Origin: Trametes villosa
Lineage: Eukaryota > Basidiomycota > Agaricomycetes > Polyporales > Polyporaceae
Direction of reading: 5' to 3'
Assembly (NCBI GenBank): GCA_002964805.2
Contig: PUDQ02000003.1
Location: forward strand, 1 to 64,000
DNA: 64,000 nucleotides
Shown: piece by piece, positions 39,668 to 51,458 of the stretch
Position numbering within the stretch: the first letter of the stretch is position 1
Layout of the letters: each line of letters starts with the position of its first letter
Made by a program: the position numbers and the translations under genes
The notes under the pieces: model-generated
What the model saw: the letters and a program-made list of their open reading frames with translations, nothing else
Told to the model about the DNA's origin: nothing
Database searches by the model: none

Positions 39668-42600
39668 ATGGACATCCCTCTCTTTGGTGACAGCCCGAAC
39701 AAGCGCAGGAGGGAGATCAATCTCGGAGGTACTCACACCGCCACCTCGCACAACGACATCGTCCAAGAAGCCAAGCTTCGCAGACTCCAGCGTAATGACC
39801 TCAAACGCCGCCAAGACTCAGCCGTCCTCATCCAGCACTGGTGGAGAGGTCGCGTAGCCCTCCATGATGTCCGCCAGGACTTGCGCCACACCTTTGACCA
39901 GGACATCACCAGCATCACTGGCCTACGGTGTCTAGTACTCCTCGGCCAGGACGAGGATGCGCTCGGCAGATGGTCTACCGTCGTAACATCCTCTCGCAAA
40001 GGTGCGCGCACTATGCGAAATCTCATGTCCTGCTTGCTTATATCGCCACAGATGTGCTTGCTCAAGGTGACCAGAGCTGGGTAGTCCTACTACAGAGACT
40101 CGCTCTCATGCTCCTCAGATCCATCTCCAGCGATCCAAGGTAGGTCCCATCGGTCATGTTCTTGGTGCGAGTGCTGAACATGTCAAGATCACAATATGCG
40201 CAGTCGCATCTCGCTGTTCTCAACATTCTGCTTTCTAGCAATCCACAACGCATCGCAATCGCTCAATATCTCGTCTCCCATGGTTTCTACCCCCACCTTC
40301 GCGAGGCGATCCTCCAATTAGTGAGTCGGGCCCACGCAGCAGTCGTGGTTGCAGCGCTCACATACTTGATCTATAGCCCCTCCCCGCCAAAGCCTCACCT
40401 GCCTTGACCTCTCTAGCAACCCTCCTCACCGCGCCTTTAGCCCACCCAGATATCCTCGCACCCTCCCTGCGCGAGTTTGTTGTCACCATCCTCACCGTCC
40501 CTCTACTTCCTAATCGCTTGCTCCCTGCTATCGGTCCTTTCTCTGCACGTCTCCCCCTAGCATCGCTCAACCTCGTCCCTCTTGACATCCTGGATAGCCC
40601 CGCTCTCTCGGCGCCTGAGCCGAAGGTCCACTTGCTCGCCAATCTGGCTCTTCTTATGCCGCCAAGATACTCCGTTCTGCCGCCACCTGCTTTCGCCACA
40701 TATCTCCAGCTCTGTGCTCTGCTCATGAACGCCCTCCCGACGAACGCGCTCGAACCTCTAACGAACAAACCTGGTCTTGCGGGCAACTGGGCTGACGAGG
40801 ATTCAGATGACGAGACGGAGACCCAGGTGACCGTCGTCAGCTCCTTCGAGCCTCGGCAGCCGCTTCCGCAGCTGGATGAGAAGACACGGAAGCGCCTCCA
40901 GACGCTCCCGTCCTCGGACCACGTCGCCTCGCTCCTCCGGGCCGGCCAGAGCCAGACTCTGCTTCCGCATGTCGTCTCGTTCTGTTTTGCGCTCAGTACG
41001 GTGTGGCCGACGAGGCGAGACAAGGTGCTCACGACGATGATGGCGTACAACAAGGGCGGTCTTGTGCGTGAGGTGTACCGCGGTTATGTGCGGCGGTCGC
41101 CTCTGGGTCGGGACGATAGCTTCACGGAGATCACGAGTAAGCACTACGACGCGACCTGTCTGAACTCAACAAATCTGACTATACGTGGCAGAGCCCGCGT
41201 ATGCTGGTGACTGGCCACCATTGCTTCTCCTCGCGGATTTGTACACTCAGGCGCTGCTCACGATGGGCGACGACGAGTTCTTCTCGAGCGGGAACAACCC
41301 GAGCGCGCCCCGCAATCCGCTATCGCTGGACGAGCTGACCGAGTTCTCGCGAAAGCTGCTCAATATTGCGTTCTCGCTGTACTGGCGCGACGACTCGAGC
41401 AGCGTGCAGGAGGGGAGCGTGCCTGGGCTGGGCAGTATCAAGTGGGAGAACGTTAGGGAGAAGGCGACGAAGTGCTTGCAGGCGCTGCATGCGAGAGAGT
41501 ACGTGGTACTAGTGTTGCAATGTCCTGCGAGACTGACGTGCAGCGTCGTTTAGCTCGAGACGGTCGTTCACGCCTCCGGACCATTGGCTGGTCACCTCCC
41601 AGCTGGACATGACGTCGTTCATCCAAGCCGCGATGTGAGTGCCTCCCCTACCCTCCCGCCACAGCTCACTGACTCGCGCCCAGCTTCGAAGAGAAGGAGC
41701 TCTCGCAGCCCGAGAACGGGCGCGCAGCAGCGATGAGCAAGCGGCAGATCGCGTACCTCTCGCCGCGGCTCGGCGTGCTGAACAACATCCCGTTCGCGAT
41801 CCCGTTCGACGTGCGCGTCGGCATCTTCCGCCGGTTCGTGGTCAACGACCTGCAGACGCGCGGGCTCGACGCGTTCCGCGGGCGCATGATGCCGACGCGC
41901 GTGACCGTGCGCCGGACGAACATCGCGCAGGACGGGTTTGACCGCTTGGGGGACGTGGACCTCAAGGCGCCGATTGCGATTACGTTCATGGACCAGTTTG
42001 GGAATGAGGAGTGAGTGTTTTGTGTGGTGTGTATGATGGGAGGGGCGCTGACTGGGGCTTTGTAGGGCGGGAATTGACGGAGGAGGGGTGTTTAAGGAGT
42101 TCTTGACGAGTCTGTGCAAGGAGGTCTTCGACACCGACCGCGGGCTCTGGCTCGCCACCAAGAACAACGAGCTGTACCCCGCGCCACACTCCTACGCGAC
42201 GGAATGTAAGCTTGCCCTCTCCTTCCTCGTATTTCTTTTACTTATCGCGGCGGTATGCAGCGCACAGCCTGGCGTGGTACCGCTTCATCGGGCGGATCCT
42301 GGGCAAGGCGCTGTACGACGGGATCCTCGTCGACGTCGCGTTCGCGGGCTTCTTCCTCGCGAAGTGGCTCGGGAAGCAGAGCTGGCTCGACGACCTCGCG
42401 TCGCTCGACCCCGAGCTCTACCAGGGCCTCATCTTCCTCAAGCATTATACGGGCGACCCCGAGGAGCTCTCGCTGAACTTTACTGTCGCGCAGGAAGGTG
42501 CGTTCTGTTCGCCGCTTGTGGTGTGTGGGCCTCATGCTGATTTGGCGTTGGGTTGGGTGGGTGGGTGCAGAGTTTGGGGAGACGAAGACGGTGGACTTGA

Positions 42601-43387
42601 TCCCGAATGGGAGCAATATCCCGGTGACGAGGGAGAATCGGCTGCAGTATATCTACCTCGTCGCGCATTTCCGCCTCACGAAGCAGATCAAGAAGCAGAG
42701 CGCGGCGTTCTTCGAAGGGTTGTCGGAGATCATCGACCCCAAGTGGCTCAGGTGCGTATTATATCTGCGAAATAGTCTTTCCAGCGACTTAATAGGGGGT
42801 TGGGATAGGATGTTCAACCAGCAGGAGCTGCAGATCCTGTTGGGCGGCGTGAACGCGCCGATCGACCTGGACGACTTGCGTTCGCATACACAGTATGGCG
42901 GGTTGTACGACGACCACGAGCACACGATTGAGATCTTCTGGAGTGTAGGTTCCCCTTGTTCCATCCTGCCTCTGATGAGCCGTGCTCAACAGAATTACTA
43001 CAGGTGGTCAAGACGTTCAACCAGGACGAGCGGCGAAAGCTGCTGCGTTTCGTCACGAGCTGTAGTCGGCCGCCATTGCTGTAAGCGTCCTACACGTTCC
43101 TGCTGCCTGTCGCCGGTACTGACCTGTCGTACGTACAGCGGCTTCAAGGAGCTAAACCCGAACTTCGCGATACGAGACGCGACGGGGGACGAGACCCGGC
43201 TGCCGACGGCGAGTACGTGTGTCAACCTCCTCAAGGTATGTTGCCTGCCCCGATAGAAGCTCGCGCGTTACGTTGCGGTGATACTCATGATGCTACGCCG
43301 CAGCTGCCGCGCTACAAGACCCCGCAGGTGCTCCGGGAAAAGCTCCTGCAGGCGATCCACTCGAACGCTGGGTTCGACTTGTCATAG
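39668..43387 (+). CDS. HUL5: HECT-type E3 ubiquitin ligase, Hul5/UBE3C
   Basis: Proteasome-associated ligase that extends ubiquitin chains and helps clear misfolded proteins. Exons: 39668-40001, 40052-40139, 40188-40320, 40377-41136, 41192-41498, 41554-41634, 41684-42010, 42066-42205, 42261-42497, 42571-42751, 42809-42944, 43004-43080, 43139-43235 and 43304-43387, giving 993 aa. The N terminus carries an IQ-like helix (SAVLIQHWWRGRVALHDVRQ) at about residue 50. The HECT domain fills the last 380 residues: GIDGGGVFKEFLTSLCKEVF, WYRFIGRILGKALYDGILVD, RLTKQIKKQSAAFFEGL, NQQELQILLGGVNAPIDL and the active site LPTASTCVNLLKLPRYK, with Cys near 961. Every intron is 47-73 nt with matching phase. The gene looks intact. 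Confidence 0.93.
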
Positions 43388-43751
43388 GCTGAGACGTAGA
43401 TAGATGGGTGTCTGCTGCTTTCGCTAGCAACGGAGGGTCGGATGTAGCACTGGCTGTACAAAAGGTGTAATGGTAGCCGCGACGCCCGAAGGATAGACTC
43501 GGAGGTGTACGTGCGCGCACACACGGATATGTGGCGGGACTGCTCAGGTGATGATTGGGCCGGGCGGTAGCGCGGAAAGGCGGCCTCGCGCTCGTGCTTC
43601 GCTCGCGTCCTGACGTGCCTCTTATGCCACCATGCCCGCGCACCCCTTCCCCCCTTACTCACCGCGCTCGCACGCCCCGGCGCACCTTCCCAAGACCTTC
43701 TGGTCGACCTGCTGTCTCTGTCCTGCGTTCTGACGATTCGCCATCTGAGCT
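43388..43751. promoter_or_regulatory. Intergenic, upstream of D-lactate dehydrogenase
   Basis: A 364-bp gap holding the 3' end of the HECT gene and the promoter of the next gene on the same strand. No clear element was identified. Confidence 0.45.
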
Positions 43752-46190
43752 ATGAGTCTCGCACCGTCCTCCCGCGCGGCTGCTAAGCGTCTGGCTGGCT
43801 CTGTGCAGCACGCGCGAACGCTCCCTCGCTCTGCACTCGGCGCAAGCTGCAGGTACTGGTCCGCGACGGCGGAGCCGGTGCGCCCGCCACCTAACGGAAA
43901 GGGCTCGAGTGCACCGCTTGCGTTCGCGCTCGGGGCCGCGTTCAGCGGCGGCCTGGTGTACTACTTCGCGACCTCGGGGCGCGACGAGGCGGAACTGCAG
44001 AACAGGGCGGGCGCGGACTTGAACTCGAAGTATGGATCCCCGGAGGACTTCAAGAAGGCTATCGAGGGGCTCAGGCAGGCGTTGCCTGGCGAGGGCGCGG
44101 TGACTACGGACACGGAGGACTTGGAGGAGCATGGGTTCTCGGAGAATGACTACCATCCTAGTGAGTGTGCCATGTAGTCCGAGGGAGTGTGCGCACGGGG
44201 CTGATGGGTCGGGTAGGCTCGCACCCGTCTGTGGTCGTGTGGCCCGCGAGCACGGAGGACGTGGTGAAGGTCGTGAAGATCGCGGTCAAGTACAGGATGC
44301 CTGTAATCCCGTACTCGGGCGCGACTAGTTTGGAGGGGCACTTCCGCGCGGTGAGTATACAATGCGAACGTTAGAAGTGTACCAGAGAGCCATGTGCTTA
44401 TGCGTCTCGCGCTCGCGCTAGCCTGCCGTCGGAGGCATCTGTGTGGACTTGTCGAAGATGGATAGGGTCATCGAGATTCATGGTGGGCCCCACTCGGTTT
44501 CCCTGGGCCTGTGCCATTGAACAGCTCTTTGTGCAGAGGCGGACTCGGACGTAGTGTGTCAGCCCGGGTTGCGCTGGATGGACTTGAACGAAACGCTGAG
44601 AAAGAAAGGTATGAGATTTCCGAGGAAGTGTAGACTCGCGCTGACGCTCCCGCAGGCATCCCTCTGTTCTTCCCCGTACGCGATTTCCTGAGTAGAAATA
44701 TACACCGCGTGCTCATGTCCTACGAAGCTTGACCCAGCACCAGGCGCGACTATCGGCGGTATGCTGAGCACGGGTTGCTCTGGCAGTACGTAGTGCAGCT
44801 TGAGCCCACTCGGAGTGTCCCTGACCTTGGTGGTTCATGTAGCAAACGCCGTCCGGTACGGGACCGCCAAGGCGGAATGGTTCTTGAATGCGGTACGTAC
44901 TATGGCTGCAGGCACTAGATTTCGGCTCACGCGCAGACCGTGCGGTGTCGAAGACGGTGGTACTGCCGTCCGGGGAGGTTATCAAGACGCGGCGGCGCGC
45001 GCGGAAGTCGTCCGCCGGGTTCGACACCACAAAACTCTTCATCGGCGCCGAGGGCACCCTGGGCATCGTGACCGAAGGTAGGCGAAAACGGTCAGAACGC
45101 ACACGCGGCCATACTTAACGGACGTGCGCAGTGACGATTCGCCTCGCGCCGCTACTGCCAACGAACGTTGCTGTGGTGCAATTCCCGGACGTCCGTAGCG
45201 CGACCGAGGCAGTCAGCGAGGTCTTGAACTCGGGCGTCGGGATCCGTGAGTACCTACATATCCCCGCCTTTCTTGATCGCTGACATTGCCTTACCCGCGC
45301 ACCAGAATGCGTCGAGCTATGCGACGACCAATTCATGCGCGCGACGAACATCTACGGGATGTCCTCGCGCAAGTGGCCGGAGAAGGACAGCCTGTTCTTC
45401 AAGTTCCAGGGCCCGACGCCGCGCGCGCTGAAGGAGACGGCGGAGATCGTGAAGTCGGTCACCGCCAAGCACGGCGCGACGGGCTTCGCGCTTGCGCGCA
45501 GTGACCAAGAGGCGCATGATTTGTGGATGGACCGGAAGAACGCGCTGTACTCAAGCCTTGCGATCTTGCCCGGTGGGCGGGGGTGGAGCACGGACGTTTG
45601 GTGAGTCGCTCTCCGAAGAGGTTGGAGTTTAGAGAGCTGATGGAGGGTAATAGCGTACCGGTCTCGCGACTCCCGGACCTGGTGTACGAGACGAAGAAGG
45701 ACCTCGAGGAGCACGGGATCCTCTCGACAATCGTAGGTCATGTCGGTGACGGTAAGTCGCGCACAGATTACGCTGTGCGAATCGCGCTGAGCACGGGCGT
45801 GTAGGGAACTTCCACGCGCTTCTCCTGTTCCGCGACGAAGCGGAGCTCGAGAAGGCGCACGAGGCGGTGGACCGGATGGTGAAGCGCGCGATTGCCCTCG
45901 ACGGCACATGTGAGTAACCCCGCAGTTCGCTTTCTGCTCGTGGTTTACGATCGAACCGCGTCAGGTACGGGCGAGCACGGCGTCGGCATAGGGAAGCGTG
46001 CCTACCTGTACGAAGAGCTTGGCGAGGGCACAGTCGAGCTCATGAAGACGATCAAGAAGGCCGTCGATCCTCTGAACCTGTTCAACCCTGGCAAGGTGAG
46101 CCTCTTCGTCTAGCCCCGAACAGGAGCATCACTCATGATCTATACCAGTTGTATCCGGAGAAGCGCGAGGGGTCGAGAAGCGGGCACTAA
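43752..46190 (+). CDS. DLD1: D-lactate dehydrogenase (cytochrome), mitochondrial
   Basis: FAD enzyme that oxidises D-lactate to pyruvate and passes electrons to cytochrome c at the inner mitochondrial membrane. Exons: 43752-44160, 44217-44350, 44422-44482, 44537-44608, 44656-44675, 44728-44785, 44843-44892, 44954-45077, 45132-45245, 45306-45600, 45654-45751, 45805-45909, 45965-46095 and 46149-46190, giving 570 aa. The start is a Ser/Arg/Ala-rich presequence followed by a membrane span ([20 protein letters not shown]). The FAD-binding domain shows [41 protein letters not shown] and [13 protein letters not shown]. The C-terminal oxidase domain ends with [25 protein letters not shown] and [14 protein letters not shown]. 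One exon is only 20 nt. No damage is seen. Confidence 0.92.
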
Positions 46191-46317
46191 GCGAGTACCC
46201 TACGGGACGATAGCGACGATATAACGCATTATATACTTAGGCTGTGCTAGGATAACCAGGGAATAACGACATCATTAAATACGGTTACAAGCGGGACACA
46301 CAACAAGGACGGAAGGA

Positions 46318-47324
46318 TTAGTCGACCTTCCTAGACCACCTCCTCGCGCCCGGTCGGGGGCTGGCACGGCCAGGGGAGGCGGGAGGGACGACGACTTCGA
46401 CCTTGTGAGCGGCGGGAGGCCAGTGCTGCTGCCTCTTCTCGTCCGTGACGCCGATCGTTGGGCCGTCCTCGATAATGTCCTTGGCGTCTCTGCCCCAGTA
46501 CTGCCACATCTGGAAGCCGAGGACGATGTTGAGCGCAAGCGCGAGGGCGAAGCCAGCGCTGACGATGGGGTCGCCGACCTCTGTAGCGGTGGTGAAGAGG
46601 CGGGCGAGGCAGCCACCGACCTGCGCGATGACGGCGAAGGCGGAGAGCTGGCCGGTGCTCTGCGCGCGGTGGTTCTGGCGAATCTGGGGGAGCTTGGAGA
46701 AGAGCGAGAGCGGGAGGGTCGCGAGCTGGAAGAGCGCGATGGTGGAGTGCGGGAGGACCACGAGCGCGACGGCGAACGCGATAGCCGCCTGCAGGGAGAT
46801 GATGGTGCGCTGGAGAGAGCTACGCGCCGCGAGGGACGCGGGCGGGTTGTAGTGGATAATAAGGAGGGTGATGACGACGTTCTGGATGGTGAGGAAGAGG
46901 TTCTCGCCGTAGGTCGAGAAGGGGAAGTCGTTCCGGTAGGAGTAAGCGAGGGTGATTGCGTAGGCAAGCGTCTCGAGCACGTAGGCGGTGAGCGAGAGAC
47001 CGCGCGCGGAACGTGCGGATACGACTGCGGGGATGCTCAACGCGCGGACGAGGAGGAGAGAGGCAAGACGTACTGAGCAGCAGCTGAGGGACCTTCATGA
47101 TCGACCCGCCGACGACTATTCCAAGCCCGAGACCCTTTGAGAGGGAGTACTTGAGACATTCAATGTCCCCGAAGTCCAAGTTCTCGACGATGGATGTATA
47201 GCATTTCTAGCTCGCCGTCAGCCTCTGTGAGTCGAGTGTAAGGTGGGGGCAAGCGCACCTGGCCAACAATGGAGACACCCAGGTCCTTGATAAACCACGG
47301 CAAGTTTTGTGTGATCGCGGTCAT
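46318..47324 (-). CDS. MPDU1: Mannose-P-dolichol utilisation defect 1 homologue (PQ-loop protein)
   Basis: Endoplasmic reticulum membrane protein needed for use of dolichol-phosphate mannose and glucose in N-glycan and GPI-anchor synthesis. Exons (minus) 47324-47259, 47206-47074 and 47024-46318, giving 301 aa. Two PQ-loops are present: GGSIMKVPQLLLIVSARSAR and SKLPQIRQNHRAQSTGQLS. Hydrophobic spans between and after them fit the seven-helix fold. For the last intron I used the acceptor CCCGCAG before TCGTATCC, because it restores the conserved PQLLLIVSARSARGLSL; the nearer AG would shift the frame. The C-terminal tail is basic. The gene converges on D-lactate dehydrogenase with 127 bp between stops. 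Confidence 0.9.
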
Positions 47325-47539
47325 TTTGGCGGGAAGAGAGGGGATGGAGAGGAGGCGGTGGCGGAGGAGGATGAGGAGGACGTGTCCGTAGGCGCCCACT
47401 GTACCGCGTTTCGCCACGTGCTTCTGTCGCCCGATTTGGAAGGGCATTTTTTGGATCTCGGACGGCGAGCAGAGCACAAACCACAACGAGCTCGCTTCCT
47501 CCCTCGACCTCCTCTCCTCCCCGCTCGTCTTCCTCCAAA
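47325..47539. promoter_or_regulatory. Shared divergent promoter of MPDU1 and eIF3e
   Basis: Only 215 bp separate the two ATGs, so both promoters must overlap. The half near eIF3e has a C/T-rich tract (CCTCCCTCGACCTCCTCTCC) common before highly expressed fungal genes. Confidence 0.55.
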
Positions 47540-49131
47540 ATGGCCGAATACGACCTCTCAAAAACGATCATCCCGTACTGCGACCGCCACCTGGTCTTCC
47601 CGCTCCTCGCCCATCTCGCGGAGAGCGAGACGTTCCCGGTCGAGCAGGTCCAGACGGCCCAGTATGAGCTCGCGAAGGAGACGAACATGGTCGACTACGC
47701 CGTCAGTCTCTTCCAGCAGCTCTACCCGGACGAGGAGGTCCCCGCAGGTGCGTCTTCAGCCTTTCGCGCGCATTTCGTCTCTCACATCGCGCAGAGTTCG
47801 CCGCGAAGCGCGAAAACGCCGTCTCTACCAACGAACGTCTCCAGCAGGAGGCGCAGGCCGTGCTCGATGTCATCGAAAACCCTGAGGTCGCCCAGTCCCT
47901 CCGCCAGGACAAGAACCAGAACCTGCAGTTCCTCCGCGATCACTACAATGTCCGTTCCCCGCTCCCCGCTCGTGCTCTTGTCTGACCCCCTCGCAGGTGA
48001 CGCTCGAGCAAATCACCGCGCTCTACAACTTCGGCAAGTTCCAATACTCGTACGGAAACTACTCCGGCGCGGCCGACTACCTCTATCATTTCCGCGTCCT
48101 CTCCACCGACCCCGATCTCACCATCTCCGCCCACTGGGGTAAGCTCGCGTGCGACATCCTCACCGGTAAGTGGGACGTCGCCCTCGAAGAACTCAACTCC
48201 CTCCGCGAGGCCATCGACTCGCGTGCCCCCTCCGTTCCCCAGTTCTCCGCCTCCACCCCCTCATCCTCCGCTACCGCCGACCCCGCGCTCGCTCAGCTGC
48301 ACTCCCGCACCTGGCTCCTCCACTGGTCCCTCTTCGTGTACTTCAACCACCCTCAGGGCCGCACGCTCCTCCTTGAGACCTTCCTCTCCCCCACCTACCT
48401 CAACACGATCCAGACCTCCTCGCCCTGGATCCTCCGCTACCTCGCCACCGCCGCCGTCCTTTCGCGCAAGTCCGCATCCGGCGCGCTCTCCTCGCGCGTC
48501 CGCCACTCCATCCGCGAGATCGTCAAGGTCATCCAGATGGAGGAGTACCAGTACCAGGACCCCGTCACGCAGTTCCTCAAGGAGCTCTACGTCGACTTCG
48601 ACTTCGAGGCCGCGCAGAAGGAGCTCGGCAAGGCGGAGACCGTCGTCGCAAACGACTTCTTCCTCGGCGAGTTCCGGGAAGAGTTCATGGACAACGCGCG
48701 GTACCTCATTAGCGAGGCGTACTGCCGGATACACCAGCGTATCGACATCGCGTACGCCTTCTTACTGTCGTGTCGTGGCGTCCGCTGACCTCCTTGACAG
48801 TGACCTCTCCGAGCGCCTCAACCTCTCGCGGGACGAGGGCGAGAAGTGGATCGTCAACCTCATTCGCGAGACGCGTATGGGTGCGGACGCCAAGATCGAC
48901 CTCGAGAAGGTGCGTTGTGTGCCATGCCCATCATGTCACGTATACTGATGCTCGCATTTGCAGAACGTCATCGAGATCCACCGCCCGCCGCTGCCCATCT
49001 ACCAGACGGTCATCGAGAAGACCCGCGGGCTCGCGTTCCGTACGCAGGCGCTCGGCGCGGCCATGTCGCGAACGCAGCAGGCGCCGGGCGCGCAGGAGGC
49101 CGCGCAACCGACGGTCGTCGAGGCGCAGTAG
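47540..49131 (+). CDS. eIF3e: Translation initiation factor 3 subunit e (INT6)
   Basis: Core subunit of the eIF3 complex, which brings mRNA and initiator tRNA to the 40S ribosome. Exons: 47540-47747, 47795-47949, 47997-48751, 48801-48909 and 48964-49131, giving 464 aa, the normal length. The N terminus is the conserved [20 protein letters not shown], with HLVFPLL and [11 protein letters not shown]. The helical middle includes [20 protein letters not shown] and [20 protein letters not shown]. The PCI domain covers roughly residues 250-430: [58 protein letters not shown] and [15 protein letters not shown]. The tail is Gln/Ala-rich. The frame is intact across all four introns. Confidence 0.95.
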
Positions 49132-49944
49132 TGTACGGGTCCTCGGGTGTTGTATCTTGTAGTGTTCATGCTCTGCCTGTGCTGTGTATCATGACTGCGA
49201 CAGTTGTACTCTTCACAAATGCGAGTGCTAGCTAGAGTTCCGCTTTCTTGCACGGCGACTTGTTCCGATTCCACAAGGAATTCCGATTCTACTTTAGGAA
49301 TCGGGCTTTATGTACGGGACTTTGCCCATGCTGACTAAGCCAACTGCTGCACCGTTCTCCAATCTGATTAGTCGTCCCACACCCGCTGTCATTGGTCCCC
49401 TTCGGCGCTTGAGGCAGGGCGCCTGAGTGAGTGGCAGGCGTTCGGCGTACGCTACTCCGCTCTACCATCTACCTCGACATGAACGACATCAGCAAAGTGG
49501 GTATGAAGGATACAGGCAGCGGTAAGACGATATAGCCTAAGTAGTACGCTGTAGCATTCGTAGTCCAAGATTGATGGCTGACGCGAGACCATGGGCTCTA
49601 CTAGCTCAGCGTAGCGGATTCCAGGACGCTGCAAGAGGTGGTGCGACGGTCTGTAGCGGGAGACAGGCTCTCGCGCCTGGTCTTGTCTCGCGCTGCAGCG
49701 CTGCGCATGGGTCGCTGTAGCGTTCTGGCAGGCTCTGTATCGCGTCGCGCCAGAGATTGTAGCGAACCGTATTTAATTGCTAGTGGTACCATAGCACAGC
49801 TCACATATTCACGCGGATGCTGCATGCACAGGCGAGAGCACGCCTCCGGGGCAGTCGCGACGCGCGGCGGTGCATGGCTCGGGCGCGAGGTGTGCACCAT
49901 GCATACGATGTAGCAAGATAATGCGATATATAGAATGAAAATAT
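49132..49944. other. Intergenic with a Plavaka-end remnant
   Basis: No gene is seen. After the eIF3e 3' region, ACATCAGCAAAGTGGGTAT starts at 49486 and matches the left end of the Plavaka element (29187) at 18 of 19 bases. The following 350 bp carry CTGTAGCGGG and GCTGCAAGAGG, also found in the element's right subterminal block. The matching opposite end is not present, so this is a deleted or truncated copy. Confidence 0.55.
49486..49870 (+). mobile_element. Truncated Plavaka-family end
   Basis: Begins with the terminal motif ACATCAGCAAAGTGGG and continues with subterminal-type motifs (CTGTAGCGGG at about 49652, GCTGCAAGAGG at about 49630). There is no coding sequence. The right boundary is not defined. 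Confidence 0.45.
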
Positions 49945-50251
49945 TGTTACATCGGGGCCCTCATGCGGCCCATCACGGAAGTCGGGCGACACATATGTAG
50001 GGCAGTTGGGCGGACCGGACTCGGAGTGGGAGGCCTGTGAACACGCGGGATCAGCATGAGGATCAGATATCACAGTATGGTGGACGGAGCGTAGAGGCAA
50101 TACGTACGCACGGTAGATATGAGAGAGGGACTCCAGGAGGCAAAAAGAGCCCCTACGAGCACTGAGCATCTTATTGATCGAAAGAGAGAAAATAGTACTC
50201 ACAAGGCTGTATCGTTGGTGAGTGTGTCGGATCTTGGACTAATGATGCGAG
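49945..50251 (+). repeat. Possible LTR fragment of an older retroelement
   Basis: Starts TGTTACATCGGGGCC, like the TGTTACATC start of the LTR at 58427, and is cut at 50251 where the LTR of element A begins. No matching end is present, so this is a tentative call. Confidence 0.3.
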
Positions 50252-50708
50252 TGTCGTGGAGACGACTAGACGCCCTGTATTTTTCCATATTTTTCCGCAT
50301 TTTTCCTGCTTTTCTACGACCATTCTACGGTACTTAGCACGCACGGGACTTAGAGTTAGAGTAGATAGATCACGTGACTCATCACCTGACCCCTACCTGC
50401 AGGTTGAGTGCATTGTGCGCACAGACCACCTCTACGTTTGTACATGTTTGGCTCCCCTTGCTTAGTATATAAGGACCCCCTGTAGCGACCCTAGCCCTCA
50501 TCTTGACCTCTTGGTCTTTGGGCTAGGTAAGCCTTGTTTTGTATTCGCTCTTATGTTCTGAATGTTAACTTGGTCTTTGGGCTAGATTCGTCGTGAGAAC
50601 CTACGCTCAGGTGTTGTGAGACCTTCGTCCACCACCCCGGGAGTTAGATCGTTTTAGTTTTCTTAGTTGTGTGCAGTACCTCGTCGTGCCGGGCCTAGCT
50701 CCGCGACA
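50252..50708 (+). repeat. 5' LTR of element A
   Basis: Starts TGTCGTGGAGACGAC and ends CTCCGCGACA. TATATAAGG at 50466-50474 is the likely promoter. A repeated phrase CTTGGTCTTTGGGCTAG occurs twice near 50507-50525 and 50569-50585. Confidence 0.93.
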
Positions 50709-51458
50709 TTAGGTCAAGATCCCCCACCGTGCCGGAGATCTGCCGACCAGATCCTCCCTCACGCGTAAGTCCTTTCTGCTTCGTGATCACCCCCTGTGTT
50801 GGTACCCCTTGCGCACGCGCTTTGTCACCTCGGAGTAACGGTCAGGGCGCAACCCCAGGCTTGCCGATCTTTTGATTGGTACAATACGCGGAATCTGCCT
50901 AACCCGCAGTGTAAAATCCGGTGTTGGTTGTAACGAGTGCACCTTCGGGTGTAGGAGGCAGAGAAACGCGGCAATAGGAAGCCAAGGCAGGTTACCCTTG
51001 GGCTCGTGTCCCTTGTGGTAAAAGGACACAGCAATAGGCCGAGGAGGCTGAGCAGTCAGTGTCGGGTAGCGAAATCTGCAGATTAAGTCCCGAGATCGGG
51101 AGAGGACACCCTGGATCTTGAGTGCGCCAACAAAGTCCACGCCTACGATCGCGACGACAAGGTTGACGTCTTCCGCGACGACGAGGACCTCTGGGCAGAC
51201 TGCGCTCGGTTCCCCTGTCCCAACCGTCTCTACTCCATCACCTCGCCAGAGAATCTATTCGACGACGAAATCACCCCTCGTCTCCAACCTACCTCCCTCA
51301 GCCAGATCAGCGAGTTCCTCCCGGAGTTCACCCCGCTTCCTGACACGCGGGCTCCCACACCGGCACCACCAACGCCGGTCGTTCCTACACCGGTCCCCGC
51401 ATCACCGGTTCCATCACCCCACCGCACCCCTACCCCCGAACCTCCCCTGTCGCCCATC
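50709..51458 (+). other. Element A leader and N-terminal gag extension
   Basis: The first 400 bp after the LTR hold no supported gene and probably form the untranslated leader. From about 51130 the gag frame is open without an ATG and encodes an acidic, then Pro/Thr-rich stretch (PEFTPLPDTRAPTPAPPTP), so the real Gag may begin earlier than 51459, perhaps after splicing. Confidence 0.5.
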
